NCBI GenBank assembly: GCA_913052635.1
Contig: CAJXDE010000005.1
Coordinates: 1 to 42,234 of the forward strand
Length of the DNA stretch: 42,234 bases
DNA from: an uncultured Halieaceae bacterium
GTDB taxonomy: Bacteria > Pseudomonadota > Gammaproteobacteria > Pseudomonadales > Halieaceae
Reading direction: 5' to 3'
Shown here: positions 1 to 8,368 of the stretch, piece by piece
Position numbering within the stretch: position 1 is the stretch's first letter
Layout of the letters: the number at the start of each line of letters is the position of its first letter
Notes under the pieces: model-generated
What the model saw: the letters and a program-made list of their open reading frames with translations, nothing else
What the model was told of the DNA's origin: nothing
Databases searched by the model: none
Position numbers and translations under genes: made by a program

Positions 1-2
1 TG

Positions 3-536
3 ACTCTTGCCAAAGCACTGTCATCGGCTTACGTGCCGGTGTCGGCTGCGATCGTGCGGGGCGACATCGCAGATTGTATTAATGCGTCGGCGACAGAAGT
101 CGGCGTGTTCGGGCATGGCTATACCTATAGCGGACATCCGTTGGGCTGCGCGGTGGCGAGCAAAGTGATCGACATCTATGTACGCGATAAGATCTTTGAC
201 CACGCGGCGACGGTGGGCGATTACCTTCAAGGAAGGCTCAGCGAGTTTGCCGATCACCCACTGGTGGGTGAGGTCTCTGGCGTTGGCATGATCGGTGCGG
301 TGGAGCTCGTGGCCGATAAAGCGAGCAAGAAGCCGTTTAATGGCATGAAGGTCGGTCAGTTCTGCGCCAAGGCCGCAGAGGACAACGGTCTGGTCATCAG
401 GCCGCTGGGTGGCAATCGGGTAGCGGTGTGTCCGCCACTCATTATTGAGACCGCTCATGTTGATGAGTTGATCGAGAAGTTTGGCGCTGCGCTCAATCTC
501 ACCCTCGATTGGGTGACTGCCGAAAAGCTGGTCTGA
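3..536 (+). CDS. class III (omega) aminotransferase, C-terminal part
   Basis: The reading frame is open from the first base, so the N-terminal half lies outside the window. The visible part begins with TLAKALSSAYVPVSA, which matches the region around the PLP Schiff-base lysine of class III aminotransferases (the K of LAK). It continues with GHGYTYSGHPLGCAVA, the phosphate-binding and small-domain entry region of the omega-amino acid:pyruvate transaminase subgroup. The C-terminal small domain (GVGMIGAVELV, VIRPLGGNRVAVCPPLII) is complete. By family it is a cytosolic PLP enzyme that moves an amino group from an omega-amino acid or polyamine to a keto acid. The substrate cannot be read from this part. 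The stop is a TGA at 534-536, and the glycosyltransferase starts about 50 bp later on the same strand. Confidence 0.9.
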   Translation, partial: TLAKALSSAYVPVSAAIVRGDIADCINASATEVGVFGHGYTYSGHPLGCAVASKVIDIYVRDKIFDHAATVGDYLQGRLSEFADHPLVGEVSGVGMIGAVELVADKASKKPFNGMKVGQFCAKAAEDNGLVIRPLGGNRVAVCPPLIIETAHVDELIEKFGAALNLTLDWVTAEKLV

Positions 537-584
537 GGCGGATATCGGCATAGGCCTTCCGATCACTAGGCATCCTCTGTTTCC

Positions 585-1700
585 ATGAGTGATATGAAGT
601 CTCTATGCGTCGCTCATATTGAGTTGGGTGCACACCTTTATGGCGGCGCCCAGCAAGTGCTGTATCTGTTGGGGGAATTGTCCAAGACGGAAGTCCGCTC
701 GGTCTTGATTTGTCCCGAGCGCTCGGCAGTAGGGGAGGCAGCGCGGGAGGCCGGAATTGAGGTTGAGGTTATCCCCTACCGCGGTGATCTCGACTGGCGC
801 GCCCCAAAACTCATTGGAGAGATACTGACCCGGCATCAGGTTGATCTGGTGCATGTGCATTCCCGGCGCGGTGCGGATATCTGGGGTGGGCTGGCGGCAT
901 GCAAACGTGGTTTGCCCTGCGTGGTATCTCGACGCGTCGATAACCGCGAACGTGCTTGCGCTGTCGCTGCCAAATACCGGCTTTACGATCACGTGATCGC
1001 GATTTCTGAAGCGATTCGCGATGTGCTGATTGCTGACGGGCTGGTGCCAGAGAAGGTGTCCTGCGTTCGCAGCGCGGTGGATTGGGAGCGGTTTCAGCAG
1101 TCCGCAGACAAAGCGGGCCTAGTGTCACGTTTTGATTTGCCTGAGGACGCAACGGTGATCGGTATCGCCGCTCAGCTGATTCCGCGCAAAGGTCACGACG
1201 TCTTGCTGGAGGCGCTGTCTGATTTGGTTCCGAGGTGGCCCAATTTGTATTTGCTGGTGATGGGCAAGGGCCCATCGGAGTCAGTGATTAGGGAGCAGAC
1301 TCGCACACTCGATCTGAGCCGGCATGTTCAGCTTGTAGGGTTTGTCGAGGATCTAGAGCATGTATTGCCGAGTCTCGATTTTCTGGTGCATCCCGCGCGA
1401 ACCGAGGGTCTGGGCGTGGTGTTATTGCAGGCAGCGTCTGCGGGTATTGCTGTGATCGGCTGTGATGCCGGCGGCATGCCCGAGGCCGTGATTGATCAAG
1501 AGACAGGTTTGCTGGTGCCGCCGGGTGATGTCGACGCGCTCACAACCGCCATCGAGCGCCTGCTGTCAGAGCCTGAGCGAGCAGAAGCTTTTGGCGCCAA
1601 CGGGCGAGATCGCATGCTCGCCTCTTTCTCAATCTCCGCGATGGCACAGGGCAATTTGAACGTGTATCGCGCGGTGATGGCCGCGCGCTCCGGGGGGTAG
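585..1700 (+). CDS. GT4-type glycosyltransferase
   Basis: This 371-residue protein has the two-Rossmann (GT-B) layout of glycosyltransferase family 4. The N-terminal acceptor domain holds the glycine-rich loop LYGGAQQVLYLL. The C-terminal donor domain has GIAAQLIPRKGHDVLLEAL and the late motif ARTEGLGVVLLQAASAG. That last motif corresponds to EX7E, with the second Glu replaced by Gln. By family it moves a sugar from a nucleotide-sugar to a lipid or glycan acceptor at the cytoplasmic face, as in LPS core or exopolysaccharide assembly; the actual product is unknown. A second ATG nine bases downstream is an alternative start, and neither has a clear ribosome site. A GC-rich hairpin covers its stop codon. 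Confidence 0.9.
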   Translation: MSDMKSLCVAHIELGAHLYGGAQQVLYLLGELSKTEVRSVLICPERSAVGEAAREAGIEVEVIPYRGDLDWRAPKLIGEILTRHQVDLVHVHSRRGADIWGGLAACKRGLPCVVSRRVDNRERACAVAAKYRLYDHVIAISEAIRDVLIADGLVPEKVSCVRSAVDWERFQQSADKAGLVSRFDLPEDATVIGIAAQLIPRKGHDVLLEALSDLVPRWPNLYLLVMGKGPSESVIREQTRTLDLSRHVQLVGFVEDLEHVLPSLDFLVHPARTEGLGVVLLQAASAGIAVIGCDAGGMPEAVIDQETGLLVPPGDVDALTTAIERLLSEPERAEAFGANGRDRMLASFSISAMAQGNLNVYRAVMAARSGG

Positions 1701-1711
1701 CGGCTACTCCC
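1693..1711 (+). terminator. hairpin over the glycosyltransferase stop codon
   Basis: GGGGGTAG (1693-1700) pairs with CTACTCCC (1704-1711) around a CGG loop: 8 pairs including one G-T, with the TAG stop inside the left arm. No T tract follows directly; a T-rich stretch appears only near 1740-1756. It may slow or end transcription before pspB, but it is not a canonical intrinsic terminator. Confidence 0.3.
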
Positions 1712-1825
1712 GCAGAGGTATTTACTAAAGCCTAGATCTATTTCTGCTTTTTCTTTTGCCGACCCGGCCAGGTGGTCTGGTGATGCTTACACATCAGCGC
1801 GCGCATTGATCAACAGGGAGGGGAA

Positions 1826-2083
1826 ATGAACCCGTTTGAAATGTTATTCGTGCCCATGGTGCTGTTTATGGTTATCGTGGCACCAACTTGGATCGTCATG
1901 CATTACCGTAGCGTGAACCGATCCAGTAGCCAGCTCAGTGAGGATGATCGGCAGGCACTGGAAGACATGTTAGTGGCAGTGGATCAAATGGCGGATCGGA
2001 TCGAGTCGCTGGAATCAATACTCGATGCTGATCACCCGAACTGGCGCCAGGAGCGCGGCGGCCAGACCCAAGAGGAGGTGTAA
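1826..2083 (+). CDS. pspB: phage shock protein B (PspB)
   Basis: This 85-residue protein has one N-terminal membrane helix (about residues 5-26) and a basic turn (HYRSVNRSS). A cytoplasmic coiled coil ends in RIESLESILDADHPNWR, a near-diagnostic PspB tail (ESILDAxxPxWR). In the enterobacterial system PspB and PspC sit in the inner membrane and relay envelope stress by binding PspA, which frees the activator PspF. Here it precedes pspC by 2 bp, and its ATG has a strong ribosome site (GGGAGGGG). No pspA or pspF is visible nearby, so its partners must be elsewhere or the module works differently in this organism. Identification is firm; the physiological role is known only by analogy. Confidence 0.93.
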   Translation: MNPFEMLFVPMVLFMVIVAPTWIVMHYRSVNRSSSQLSEDDRQALEDMLVAVDQMADRIESLESILDADHPNWRQERGGQTQEEV

Positions 2084-2085
2084 AG

Positions 2086-2544
2086 ATGTCGAATCGTCAG
2101 CGTAGTTTTGGTCAAAGTCGTCGTCGTGGTTGGGGTATGGGTCTCTATCGAAACCGCTCCGAAGGATGGATCAGCGGTGTCTGTGCCGGCCTTGCTGCGC
2201 ACTGGGACGTGCCCAACTGGGTCGTTCGTTTAGTTGCGGTTGCACTGTTGATGTTTACTGGCGCGCTCGCCTTTTGGCTCTATGTGATTGCCTGGGTAGC
2301 GATTGCGCCCAAGGCGTCGCGATGGTCCGAACTCCCTGAGGAGGAGGTGGAGATCGAGATGGAATGTGACGAGGATCGCCACACCTACCGTCGCAAGACC
2401 GTCTTTCGCTGCGCCGATGCGCCCGCCGAGCGTGTTCGCAAGGCGAAGGAGCGGGTGGCCAAGGCGGCCAGTCGCATCGAGGCCATGGAGCGCTACGTGA
2501 CTTCCCGGCAGTACGATCTGAATCGGGAATTCTCGAAGCTCTGA
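2086..2544 (+). CDS. pspC: PspC-domain envelope stress protein
   Basis: This 152-residue protein has a basic N-terminus rich in Arg and Ser. The PspC core follows (residues about 20-72): LYRNRSEGWISGVCAGLAAHW, then a hydrophobic pair of segments (LVAVALLMFTGALAFWLYVIAWVAI). The acidic and then basic cytosolic tail is longer than the minimal domain and includes a probable coiled coil (VRKAKERVAKAASRIEAMERYV), as in gammaproteobacterial PspC. The start ATG lies 2 bp after the pspB stop, and AGGAGGTG at the end of pspB serves as its ribosome site, so the two are translated together. By family it is an inner-membrane partner of PspB in secretin or envelope stress sensing. Confidence 0.92.
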   Translation: MSNRQRSFGQSRRRGWGMGLYRNRSEGWISGVCAGLAAHWDVPNWVVRLVAVALLMFTGALAFWLYVIAWVAIAPKASRWSELPEEEVEIEMECDEDRHTYRRKTVFRCADAPAERVRKAKERVAKAASRIEAMERYVTSRQYDLNREFSKL

Positions 2545-2564
2545 GATTCGCTCATAATGGCGGG

Positions 2565-3353
2565 ATGCAGTTGTTGTTTTCTCATGCCAACGGTTACCCG
2601 CCGGATTCCTATCGAGTATTGCTTACCAGTCTGAGTGAAAATCTCAGCTTACCGGTCAGCACGCATGCCCACAGGCCACTGATATCGGATGAGCCGCCCC
2701 CCACGTTTCTGACGTGGCAAACCTATGCAACCGATCTGATTGAGCGGATAGAGGGCGAGGAGCAAGGTCCAGTATGGCTAATCGGCCATTCGATGGGGGC
2801 AGCCTCCGCAGTGCTGGCTGCGGCCCGCAGACCTGACCTTTTTGCGGGCATTGTCGCGCTCGACCCGGTGCTGGTGCCGACCCGCATCTGGTTTTGGGCC
2901 CGAGTATTTTCTTTTTTCAAGCCTGACGCGGTGCCTATTGTGAAGCGCGCGCTCGCGCGACCGCATGTGTTTGCGAGCAGTGACGCAGCATTTGACTTCT
3001 ATCGCGGCAAGAGAGTGTTTGCCGAAGTCAGCGACACAGTACTGATGGACTACGTAGCGGCAGGTCATATTGCGCAGCCCGATGGCAGCGTTACGCTGCG
3101 TCATACCGGTGCCTGGGAAGCCTGCATTTATCGATCTGTGCCGAGGATGACCGGTGCGCTTAAAGCGGTGGCGTGTCCAGTCTTGATCGTTGCGGGTGAA
3201 TCCTCAGATGTATTGAACGCAGAAAGGCTCTCGTGGGCGAAAGCAATCAATCCGGCATTGGAAATCCAGTCTTTGCCGGGCGGGCACCTACTACCCCTGG
3301 AGGCGTCTGAAGCGTGCGCCAATTCCGCGGCGGACTTTATACGTCGGCACTAA
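2565..3353 (+). CDS. alpha/beta hydrolase
   Basis: This 262-residue protein shows the alpha/beta-hydrolase fold. SHANGYPPDSY is an oxyanion-loop type HG-like motif near the N-terminus, and IGHSMGAAS is the nucleophile elbow with Ser76. An acidic residue is expected near GESSDVLNAE, and the catalytic His241 lies in GGHLLPLEA. It has no signal peptide or membrane segment, so it is probably a cytosolic esterase, thioesterase or similar. The specific substrate cannot be inferred. It follows pspC by 20 bp without an obvious Shine-Dalgarno site and could be read through from that operon. Confidence 0.88.
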   Translation: MQLLFSHANGYPPDSYRVLLTSLSENLSLPVSTHAHRPLISDEPPPTFLTWQTYATDLIERIEGEEQGPVWLIGHSMGAASAVLAAARRPDLFAGIVALDPVLVPTRIWFWARVFSFFKPDAVPIVKRALARPHVFASSDAAFDFYRGKRVFAEVSDTVLMDYVAAGHIAQPDGSVTLRHTGAWEACIYRSVPRMTGALKAVACPVLIVAGESSDVLNAERLSWAKAINPALEIQSLPGGHLLPLEASEACANSAADFIRRH

Positions 3354-3465
3354 TCCGGCACTAGGCGTTCCTGATGCGATGTGGCTGCGCAACAGTGCGG
3401 TAGCGAATGACATCGAGTTGTGTGTAAGGTGGCGCCCCGGCTTTAGGCAGACATGCCACCTTTGA

Positions 3466-5631
3466 ATGGATGCGATGAGTAATAACCCAGTCACAACCCG
3501 ATGGGCAGATCTCGACGGTCAGCTCTTCTTTCCTCGAGAGCTCAGCTGGCTTTCCTTCAATGCGCGCGTGCTGCAGGAGGCCAGAAATCCGGCGGTCCCA
3601 CTGATTGAGCGCGTGCGCTATCTGGGTATTTTCTCCAACAATCTCGACGAATTTTTCCGCGTTCGCGTAGCGGAAGTGCGCCGGCTTATCAGTGTCTCAA
3701 AAGGGCCGCAGCGTCAAAGTGCGAAGGACCTGTTGCAGGCGATTCAGAAGGAAGTGGTGTCGCTGCAAAAAGAATTTGATGCGATCTACGCCGCCCTGAT
3801 GAAAGAACTGCACCAACAGAAGATCTATCTCATCAACGAAGGGCAGCTTGACGAAGGGCAGGCGGCCTTTGTTCAGCAGTATTTCAGAGAGACAGTGCTG
3901 CCTGAGCTCGAGCCCATCTTGCTCGAGGAGACGCTCGCGATCCCCAATCTCGCGGACGAGTCGCTGTACCTTGCCGTTATGATCCGAACGGCAGAGGGGC
4001 AGCGTTTTGCCGTGCTGGAGGTTCCTTCAGAGCAGCTGGGTCGCTTCATTGAAATTCCCCGGCAGAAAGGTCGCCGTAGGGGCACGGTCTATATCACTCT
4101 GGATAACGTGATTCGAGCCTGTCTGCCGAAAGTGTTCCGTGGTGTGTTTAAGCTGAAATCAGTCGAGGCCTACTGCTTCAAATTCTCCAGAGACGCGGAA
4201 TTGGAGCTCGATCCCTCCATCAGCGAGAGCCTGATCGAGAAGATGGCTTCGAGTCTCAAGCAGCGGCGGCGAGCCCATGCGGTGCGGTTTGTTTATGACA
4301 AAACCATGCCGGAGGTGCTGCTAAATGCCCTTAGAAAAAGTTTTGGTTTTGGACGCTACGACAGCTTGATCCCCGGTGGCCGCTACCATAACTCCAAGGA
4401 TTTTCTGTCCTTTCCTAATCCGGGGGGCAAGGCGCTGGAGTTCAAGCCGCACCCGCGTATTAACCTGCCGGAACTCGAGGACCCGGCCAGTATTTTTGAG
4501 GTCATCAGAGAGCGAGACGTGCTGCTCTACTTCCCCTATCACTCCTTTGATTACCTTGTTGATGTGCTGAAAACCGCGGCGCTGGACCCCGAGGTGACTT
4601 CAATCAAGATTTGCCTGTATCGCACAGCCAAGAATTCGCGGGTGGTCGAGGCGCTGCTGAATGCACTGCACAATGGCAAGCGCGTTACCGCAGTGGTGGA
4701 ACTCGCTGCCCGATTCGACGAGCACGCCAATATCGAAATGGCGCACCGGCTGACCGAGGCCGGTGTAGAGGTGATCTTTGGCATTCCCGGCTTGAAAGTG
4801 CACTGCAAGCTGTTCTCCATCGAGCGACGGGAAGAGAAAGGCATCCGTTACTACAGCCATATCGGCACCGGCAATTTCAACGAGAAGACTGCGCGTCTTT
4901 ATACCGACTTCTCTCTGCTGACCTCCGACCAGACGGTGGGTCGGGATGTGGCCGCGGTTTTTGAGTTTCTCAAATTCAACTATCGGCTGCCCAAGTATGA
5001 AACGCTGCTGGTGTCGCCACACAGCTCCAGATCAGGGCTGGTCGAGCGTATCGATCGGGAGATCCACAACGCAAAGCAGGGTTATCGCGCGCTGATGACG
5101 CTGAAGTGCAATAACTTGGTGGATCGTCAATTGACTATGAAGCTTTATGAAGCGAGTCAGGCAGGAGTAGACATTCGCTTGATTGTCAGAGGGATGTGCT
5201 CGTTGCTACCGGGAGTGAGCGGCGTCTCGGACAATATCGAAGCCATCAGCATTATCGATCGATACCTTGAGCATCCTCGTGTGTATGTGTTCCATAACCG
5301 GGGAAAGCCTGAGTATCTGTTGGGGTCTGCGGACCTGATGACCCGCAATATCGACTATCGCGTGGAAGCGCTGTGCCCCATCAGTGACCCGGCCTTACAA
5401 AACCAGCTGCAGGACATTCTCGATCAGCAGTGGCATGACAACACCAAAGCCAGAGTGCTGGATAAAAATCAGGCGAATGCACTGCGAGAGCGAGGCAAGA
5501 CTACCCCCGTGTTGCAGGCGCAGGAGACGATCCATCGATATCTTTCTGGGGGAAAGAAGCCGCGGATGCCTCGCTCGCTGATGAAGCAGGCGTCAAAGCG
5601 CCGTCGCGTCAGGTCAGCCGGACGGGAATAG
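3466..5631 (+). CDS. ppk1: polyphosphate kinase 1
   Basis: This is a full-length Ppk1 (721 residues; the family is usually about 690-730). It builds long polyphosphate chains from ATP at the membrane and can run in reverse. The N-terminal domain shows FPRELSWLSFNARVLQEA and FSNNLDEFFRVRVAEV. The head and catalytic domains include LLYFPYHSFDYL. The two phospholipase-D-like catalytic signatures carry His446 (GLKVHCKLFSI, equivalent to the autophosphorylated His of E. coli Ppk) and His465 in YYSHIGTGNFNEKTARLYTD. A second in-frame ATG three codons in is an equally good start. Its 3' end overlaps the end of the oppositely read WYL regulator by 18 bp. Confidence 0.97.
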   Translation: MDAMSNNPVTTRWADLDGQLFFPRELSWLSFNARVLQEARNPAVPLIERVRYLGIFSNNLDEFFRVRVAEVRRLISVSKGPQRQSAKDLLQAIQKEVVSLQKEFDAIYAALMKELHQQKIYLINEGQLDEGQAAFVQQYFRETVLPELEPILLEETLAIPNLADESLYLAVMIRTAEGQRFAVLEVPSEQLGRFIEIPRQKGRRRGTVYITLDNVIRACLPKVFRGVFKLKSVEAYCFKFSRDAELELDPSISESLIEKMASSLKQRRRAHAVRFVYDKTMPEVLLNALRKSFGFGRYDSLIPGGRYHNSKDFLSFPNPGGKALEFKPHPRINLPELEDPASIFEVIRERDVLLYFPYHSFDYLVDVLKTAALDPEVTSIKICLYRTAKNSRVVEALLNALHNGKRVTAVVELAARFDEHANIEMAHRLTEAGVEVIFGIPGLKVHCKLFSIERREEKGIRYYSHIGTGNFNEKTARLYTDFSLLTSDQTVGRDVAAVFEFLKFNYRLPKYETLLVSPHSSRSGLVERIDREIHNAKQGYRALMTLKCNNLVDRQLTMKLYEASQAGVDIRLIVRGMCSLLPGVSGVSDNIEAISIIDRYLEHPRVYVFHNRGKPEYLLGSADLMTRNIDYRVEALCPISDPALQNQLQDILDQQWHDNTKARVLDKNQANALRERGKTTPVLQAQETIHRYLSGGKKPRMPRSLMKQASKRRRVRSAGRE

Positions 5632-6543
5632 CCAGGCTTCAACGTCAGCCTGATTCACGATCACAATTTGTTGCGCTCGCGGATCCTCCATCATCTGTGT
5701 CGGGTCGAGACGCAGCAACTGCAATAAGTAGGGCAGTAGCTTTGCTCTAACCGACAGCTGCCATTTGCCATCGGTCATGCCGTAATCGTGGGCCACCACC
5801 GCCTGCTGATCTGCAGTGAGGCGAGGGTCAGGTGCAATCTCAATGGTCACCAGCATATGCCAATCTTCATCTGATGCGCCGGTGTGATCAGACGCATCCA
5901 GCACCTCCGGTTCACCGCGAAAGCGACTGAGGACAAAATCGCGGTAGTCCTGATTTTTTTCGCACCATCCCCTGACATGCCAGCGCAGACCCGTCCACAC
6001 CAATGTATGTGGCACGATGATGCGTCCTTCGCGATCAGGTTGATTCAACGAAACGTAATCGACCTCTACCCTGAGGTGATCCTTCGCCGCGAGAATCAGC
6101 GGTCGTAGAATGGATGGCGGAATTTGCCGCGTCGGTACGGAGAGGACTTCGGTTGCAGTGAGGGAGTCGGGTAGCTGCCCGAGAATTTGCTGGATCTCGC
6201 TACCGCCAGCCAGAATGTCGAGATACTCCTCGGTTTTTCCCTGGGTGACTGATGGCGTAAAAGTGGCGCTGGGGCGGTAGCCCTTTGCGGTGCCGTCGTA
6301 TTCGAGGTTGCCGGGGCCGATCGAACGCTTGTAGTTGTTGATATCTTTGCTGGCCTGCTGGCGACCGATTCCAAAGACCTCGCAGAGGTGCCGGGTGGTC
6401 AGCCTGCCTTCCCACAGGGCGATAATCTCGATAAAGCGATATCTCAGCAGTTGTTCCCAGCGGGTTGCGCTCATTCTCAGCACTCTCTTGCTGGCGAGCC
6501 GCCCAGAGGAGCGCTCGCGATTCTCCGATACTGTAGCGTTCAT
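5614..6543 (-). CDS. WYL-domain transcriptional regulator, CapW/BrxR-like
   Basis: This 309-residue protein has an N-terminal winged helix-turn-helix (about residues 30-75: RYRFIEIIALWEGRLTTRHL then GIGRQQASKDINNYK). A short linker with GPGNLEYDGTAKGYRPS follows. A WYL domain (about 150-220) contains RVEVDYVSLNQ, PHTLVWTGLRWHVRGWC and RDFVLSRFRG, and a C-terminal WCX-like region ends the protein. The linker and helix pattern recalls the CapW/BrxR repressors found beside CBASS and BREX phage-defence systems, but no defence genes are visible here. It lies 26 bp downstream of the efflux gene on the same strand and probably controls that unit. Met24 is an alternative start with a slightly better upstream purine run. 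WYL domains are thought to sense a nucleic-acid or nucleotide ligand; none is known for this protein. Confidence 0.85.
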   Translation of the reverse strand: MNATVSENRERSSGRLASKRVLRMSATRWEQLLRYRFIEIIALWEGRLTTRHLCEVFGIGRQQASKDINNYKRSIGPGNLEYDGTAKGYRPSATFTPSVTQGKTEEYLDILAGGSEIQQILGQLPDSLTATEVLSVPTRQIPPSILRPLILAAKDHLRVEVDYVSLNQPDREGRIIVPHTLVWTGLRWHVRGWCEKNQDYRDFVLSRFRGEPEVLDASDHTGASDEDWHMLVTIEIAPDPRLTADQQAVVAHDYGMTDGKWQLSVRAKLLPYLLQLLRLDPTQMMEDPRAQQIVIVNQADVEAWLFPSG

Positions 6544-6569
6544 TTTGACGCCATTGTAGGCCGATCAGG

Positions 6570-7778
6570 CTAGGTTTCCGCTTGCTCGTTGTGGCTTTGT
6601 AGATGGATTAACCGAAGCCCTGAAAAGGCCAGCATCGCGCACCCCAGCATGATAACGGCGGGCTCGAGGAGGCGGCCTTGATATAGGAGACCCGCCACAG
6701 CACCCACCGCAGAGGCTAGGAGGGCATGGGTGAATCCGTATACGGCCGACGCGGAGCCGGCTCTGTGTGCGTAGAGCGAAATAGCGCCCATGGAGGCGTT
6801 TGACGCAGTGAGCCCCACGCCCAGGAAAAGAGTCGAAGACAGTGCGGCCATGGCATAGAGGTAATCGCTGGCCTTGCCGGAGAGGAGCACAATTACGACT
6901 GCGGAGAGCAAGCTGATCGAAAGTCCGGCTTTAAGAGTTTGATTCATGCCGAACCGCATCACCAGGCGCGCATTGATGAGGCTGCCAGTCATGAAGCCGA
7001 AAACCGTTAGTGCGAAGGCATAACCGAACAGAGAGGTCGGTATGTTGAAAACATCGGGGAGAAAAAACGCCACCGTCGATAGATATACAAACAGCGCTGC
7101 AAAGGAGAAGGAGCCCGCCATTTGGTAACCGAGAAAGCTGTGTCGGCGTAGCATCTCCGAAAAGGAACGGATTACCGAAAGCAAGGTGAGCCGCTCACCA
7201 CTGCTGTTGGAGGTGGTCTCTGGTAGACGGCTCAAGGCGATTAGGACCAGTCCGGCAAAGACTGCCAGCGCGATGAAGACTGCAGGCCAGTCAGCGAATT
7301 GCAGTATCAGGACGCCAACGCTGGGCGCGACCATGGGGATGATGGCCATTGCCGCAGACAGCGTCGACATGACCTGCGCGGCACGATTGCCCTCGTATTG
7401 ATCCCGCACGATAGCGCGCGCGATGACAGGTCCGCTGGCGGCTGCCATGCCCTGCAGGCCCCTCATGCCCCACATAAAGCCCATGTCGCTTGCTACGGCG
7501 CATAGTATTGAGGTCACAAGGAAAAGGAGAGTACCTGCCCTCACCACCGGGATGCGGCCGAAGCGGTCTGAAAGCGGGCCAAAAACAAGCTGCCCCAATG
7601 CCAATCCCACCATAAAGACACTGAGTGTGAGCTGACCATCGGAAGTCGTCCCGCCCAAATCCACGATCATGTAGGGGATGGCTGGTAAATAGAGATCGGT
7701 GGCGATGGCGGCGTAGGCCACCAGGCCCACCAGCGTGATGTAGGTGAGTGCTTCCCCGGAACGCGGAGGGGAGGTCAA
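6570..7778 (-). CDS. Bcr/CflA-type MFS multidrug efflux transporter
   Basis: This is a twelve-helix MFS protein of about 402 residues. The first helices carry AAIATDLYLPAIPYMI and the MFS A-motif GPLSDRFGRIPVV between helices 2 and 3. Both are typical of the Bcr/CflA drug-resistance family, which exports drugs or small metabolites in exchange for protons at the inner membrane. I prefer a TTG start at 7778 because it overlaps the upstream stop as TTGA and leaves about 14 residues before helix 1, as in Bcr; a TTG at 7814 would add 12 residues. No ATG is available at the N-terminus. It is probably co-transcribed with the small gene upstream and the WYL regulator downstream. The exported compound is unknown. 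Confidence 0.9.
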   Translation of the reverse strand: MTSPPRSGEALTYITLVGLVAYAAIATDLYLPAIPYMIVDLGGTTSDGQLTLSVFMVGLALGQLVFGPLSDRFGRIPVVRAGTLLFLVTSILCAVASDMGFMWGMRGLQGMAAASGPVIARAIVRDQYEGNRAAQVMSTLSAAMAIIPMVAPSVGVLILQFADWPAVFIALAVFAGLVLIALSRLPETTSNSSGERLTLLSVIRSFSEMLRRHSFLGYQMAGSFSFAALFVYLSTVAFFLPDVFNIPTSLFGYAFALTVFGFMTGSLINARLVMRFGMNQTLKAGLSISLLSAVVIVLLSGKASDYLYAMAALSSTLFLGVGLTASNASMGAISLYAHRAGSASAVYGFTHALLASAVGAVAGLLYQGRLLEPAVIMLGCAMLAFSGLRLIHLQSHNEQAET

Positions 7779-8128
7779 TTCAGTGTCGTAGCCTGAAGCT
7801 CCACCACGGGGCAACTTTCGGGGACGAAAAACTGACCGTTCTCGGCATCCATGACGTCAAGGCCGATGGCCTTGTTGTTGGAAAAGAGGGCAACCCGCAT
7901 CACGTAGGTGGTGTGCTGGTTTTTCATTTCCATTAGCTGGAACAACTGCACCTCAGCACCTTCATCATTAGCGGCCTGACTGGCGACCTGCTCCATGTAG
8001 GTTTTTGCCTGATTGGCTTCCATTGGGGTGAGCGGCTTTTCAAGAATCGCATTGAGCATTGCGCTCACGGATCCTTGGTTATCGTCCGCGAGTAAGGTCG
8101 CGTTAACCACGGTATTCAACTCAGACAT
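7775..8128 (-). CDS. small protein of unknown function
   Basis: This 117-residue soluble protein was not recognised. The ATG at 8128 has a GGGGGAA ribosome site six or so bases upstream, so the longer in-frame extension to 8185 is unlikely to be used. The sequence is acidic and mostly helical at first (SVSAMLNAILEKPLTPMEANQAKTY avoided as a longer unit; key parts are NAILEKPLTP and QAANDEGAEVQLFQLMEM). It ends in a probable beta-rich part (TTYVMRVALFSNNKAIG, FFVPESCPVVEL). It has no signal peptide, membrane segment or Cys cluster. Its stop overlaps the likely TTG start of the efflux gene, implying translational coupling and a shared role or at least shared expression. Confidence 0.75.
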   Translation of the reverse strand: MSELNTVVNATLLADDNQGSVSAMLNAILEKPLTPMEANQAKTYMEQVASQAANDEGAEVQLFQLMEMKNQHTTYVMRVALFSNNKAIGLDVMDAENGQFFVPESCPVVELQATTLN

Positions 8129-8168
8129 TGTTCCCCCAGAAGCAGCTTGCCCGTTGAAAGGGGTCGCG

Positions 8169-8177
8169 ATTCTAGCA
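8169..8177 (-). promoter_or_regulatory. extended -10 promoter element for the leftward unit
   Basis: Read on the minus strand the sequence is TGCTAGAAT, an extended -10 box (TG-N-TAGAAT). It sits about 40 bp upstream of the ATG of the small unknown gene. The best -35-like hexamer (TTGCAG) is 19 bp further up, so the promoter may rely on the TG extension. Confidence 0.4.
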
Positions 8178-8227
8178 CAGCCCACTTCGAGCCCTGCAAG
8201 TTTTTCCTCCGGGCTCCCATCCGCATT

Positions 8228-8255
8228 GGTGAGAGATTACTTTAAGTGTCTCACC
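8228..8255. promoter_or_regulatory. inverted repeat between the leftward operon and tRNA-Arg
   Basis: GGTGAGA (8228-8234) and TCTCACC (8249-8255) form perfect 7-bp arms around a 14-bp spacer. It lies upstream of the promoter of the leftward small gene-efflux-WYL unit. It could be an operator for the WYL regulator. On the plus strand it is followed by TAATATTTTT, so a weak terminator shielding the tRNA is a second reading. Confidence 0.4.
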
Positions 8256-8331
8256 TAATATTTTTCTTCGTGCTGCAGGTCGCCTTGAAACGCTGTTGTG
8301 GTGGGTCTTGTCAGCCTGTTTTGACATTTGC

Positions 8332-8360
8332 TTGACCTTTTTCGGCGGGAAACCTAAGCT
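8332..8360 (+). promoter_or_regulatory. putative sigma-70 promoter of tRNA-Arg
   Basis: TTGACC (8332-8337) and TAAGCT (8355-8360) are separated by 17 bp. They are followed by a GC-rich discriminator (TCGCGCC) just before the mature tRNA start, as is common for stable RNA promoters under stringent control. A second TTGACA at 8321 has no matching -10. Confidence 0.5.
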
Positions 8361-8368
8361 TCGCGCCT

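Noticed and set aside
1735-1800. Possible sigma-54 promoter ahead of pspB
   Set aside because: The best GG...GC pair is spaced 9 or 12 bases instead of 10 and the flanking TGGCAC/TTGC bases are poor.
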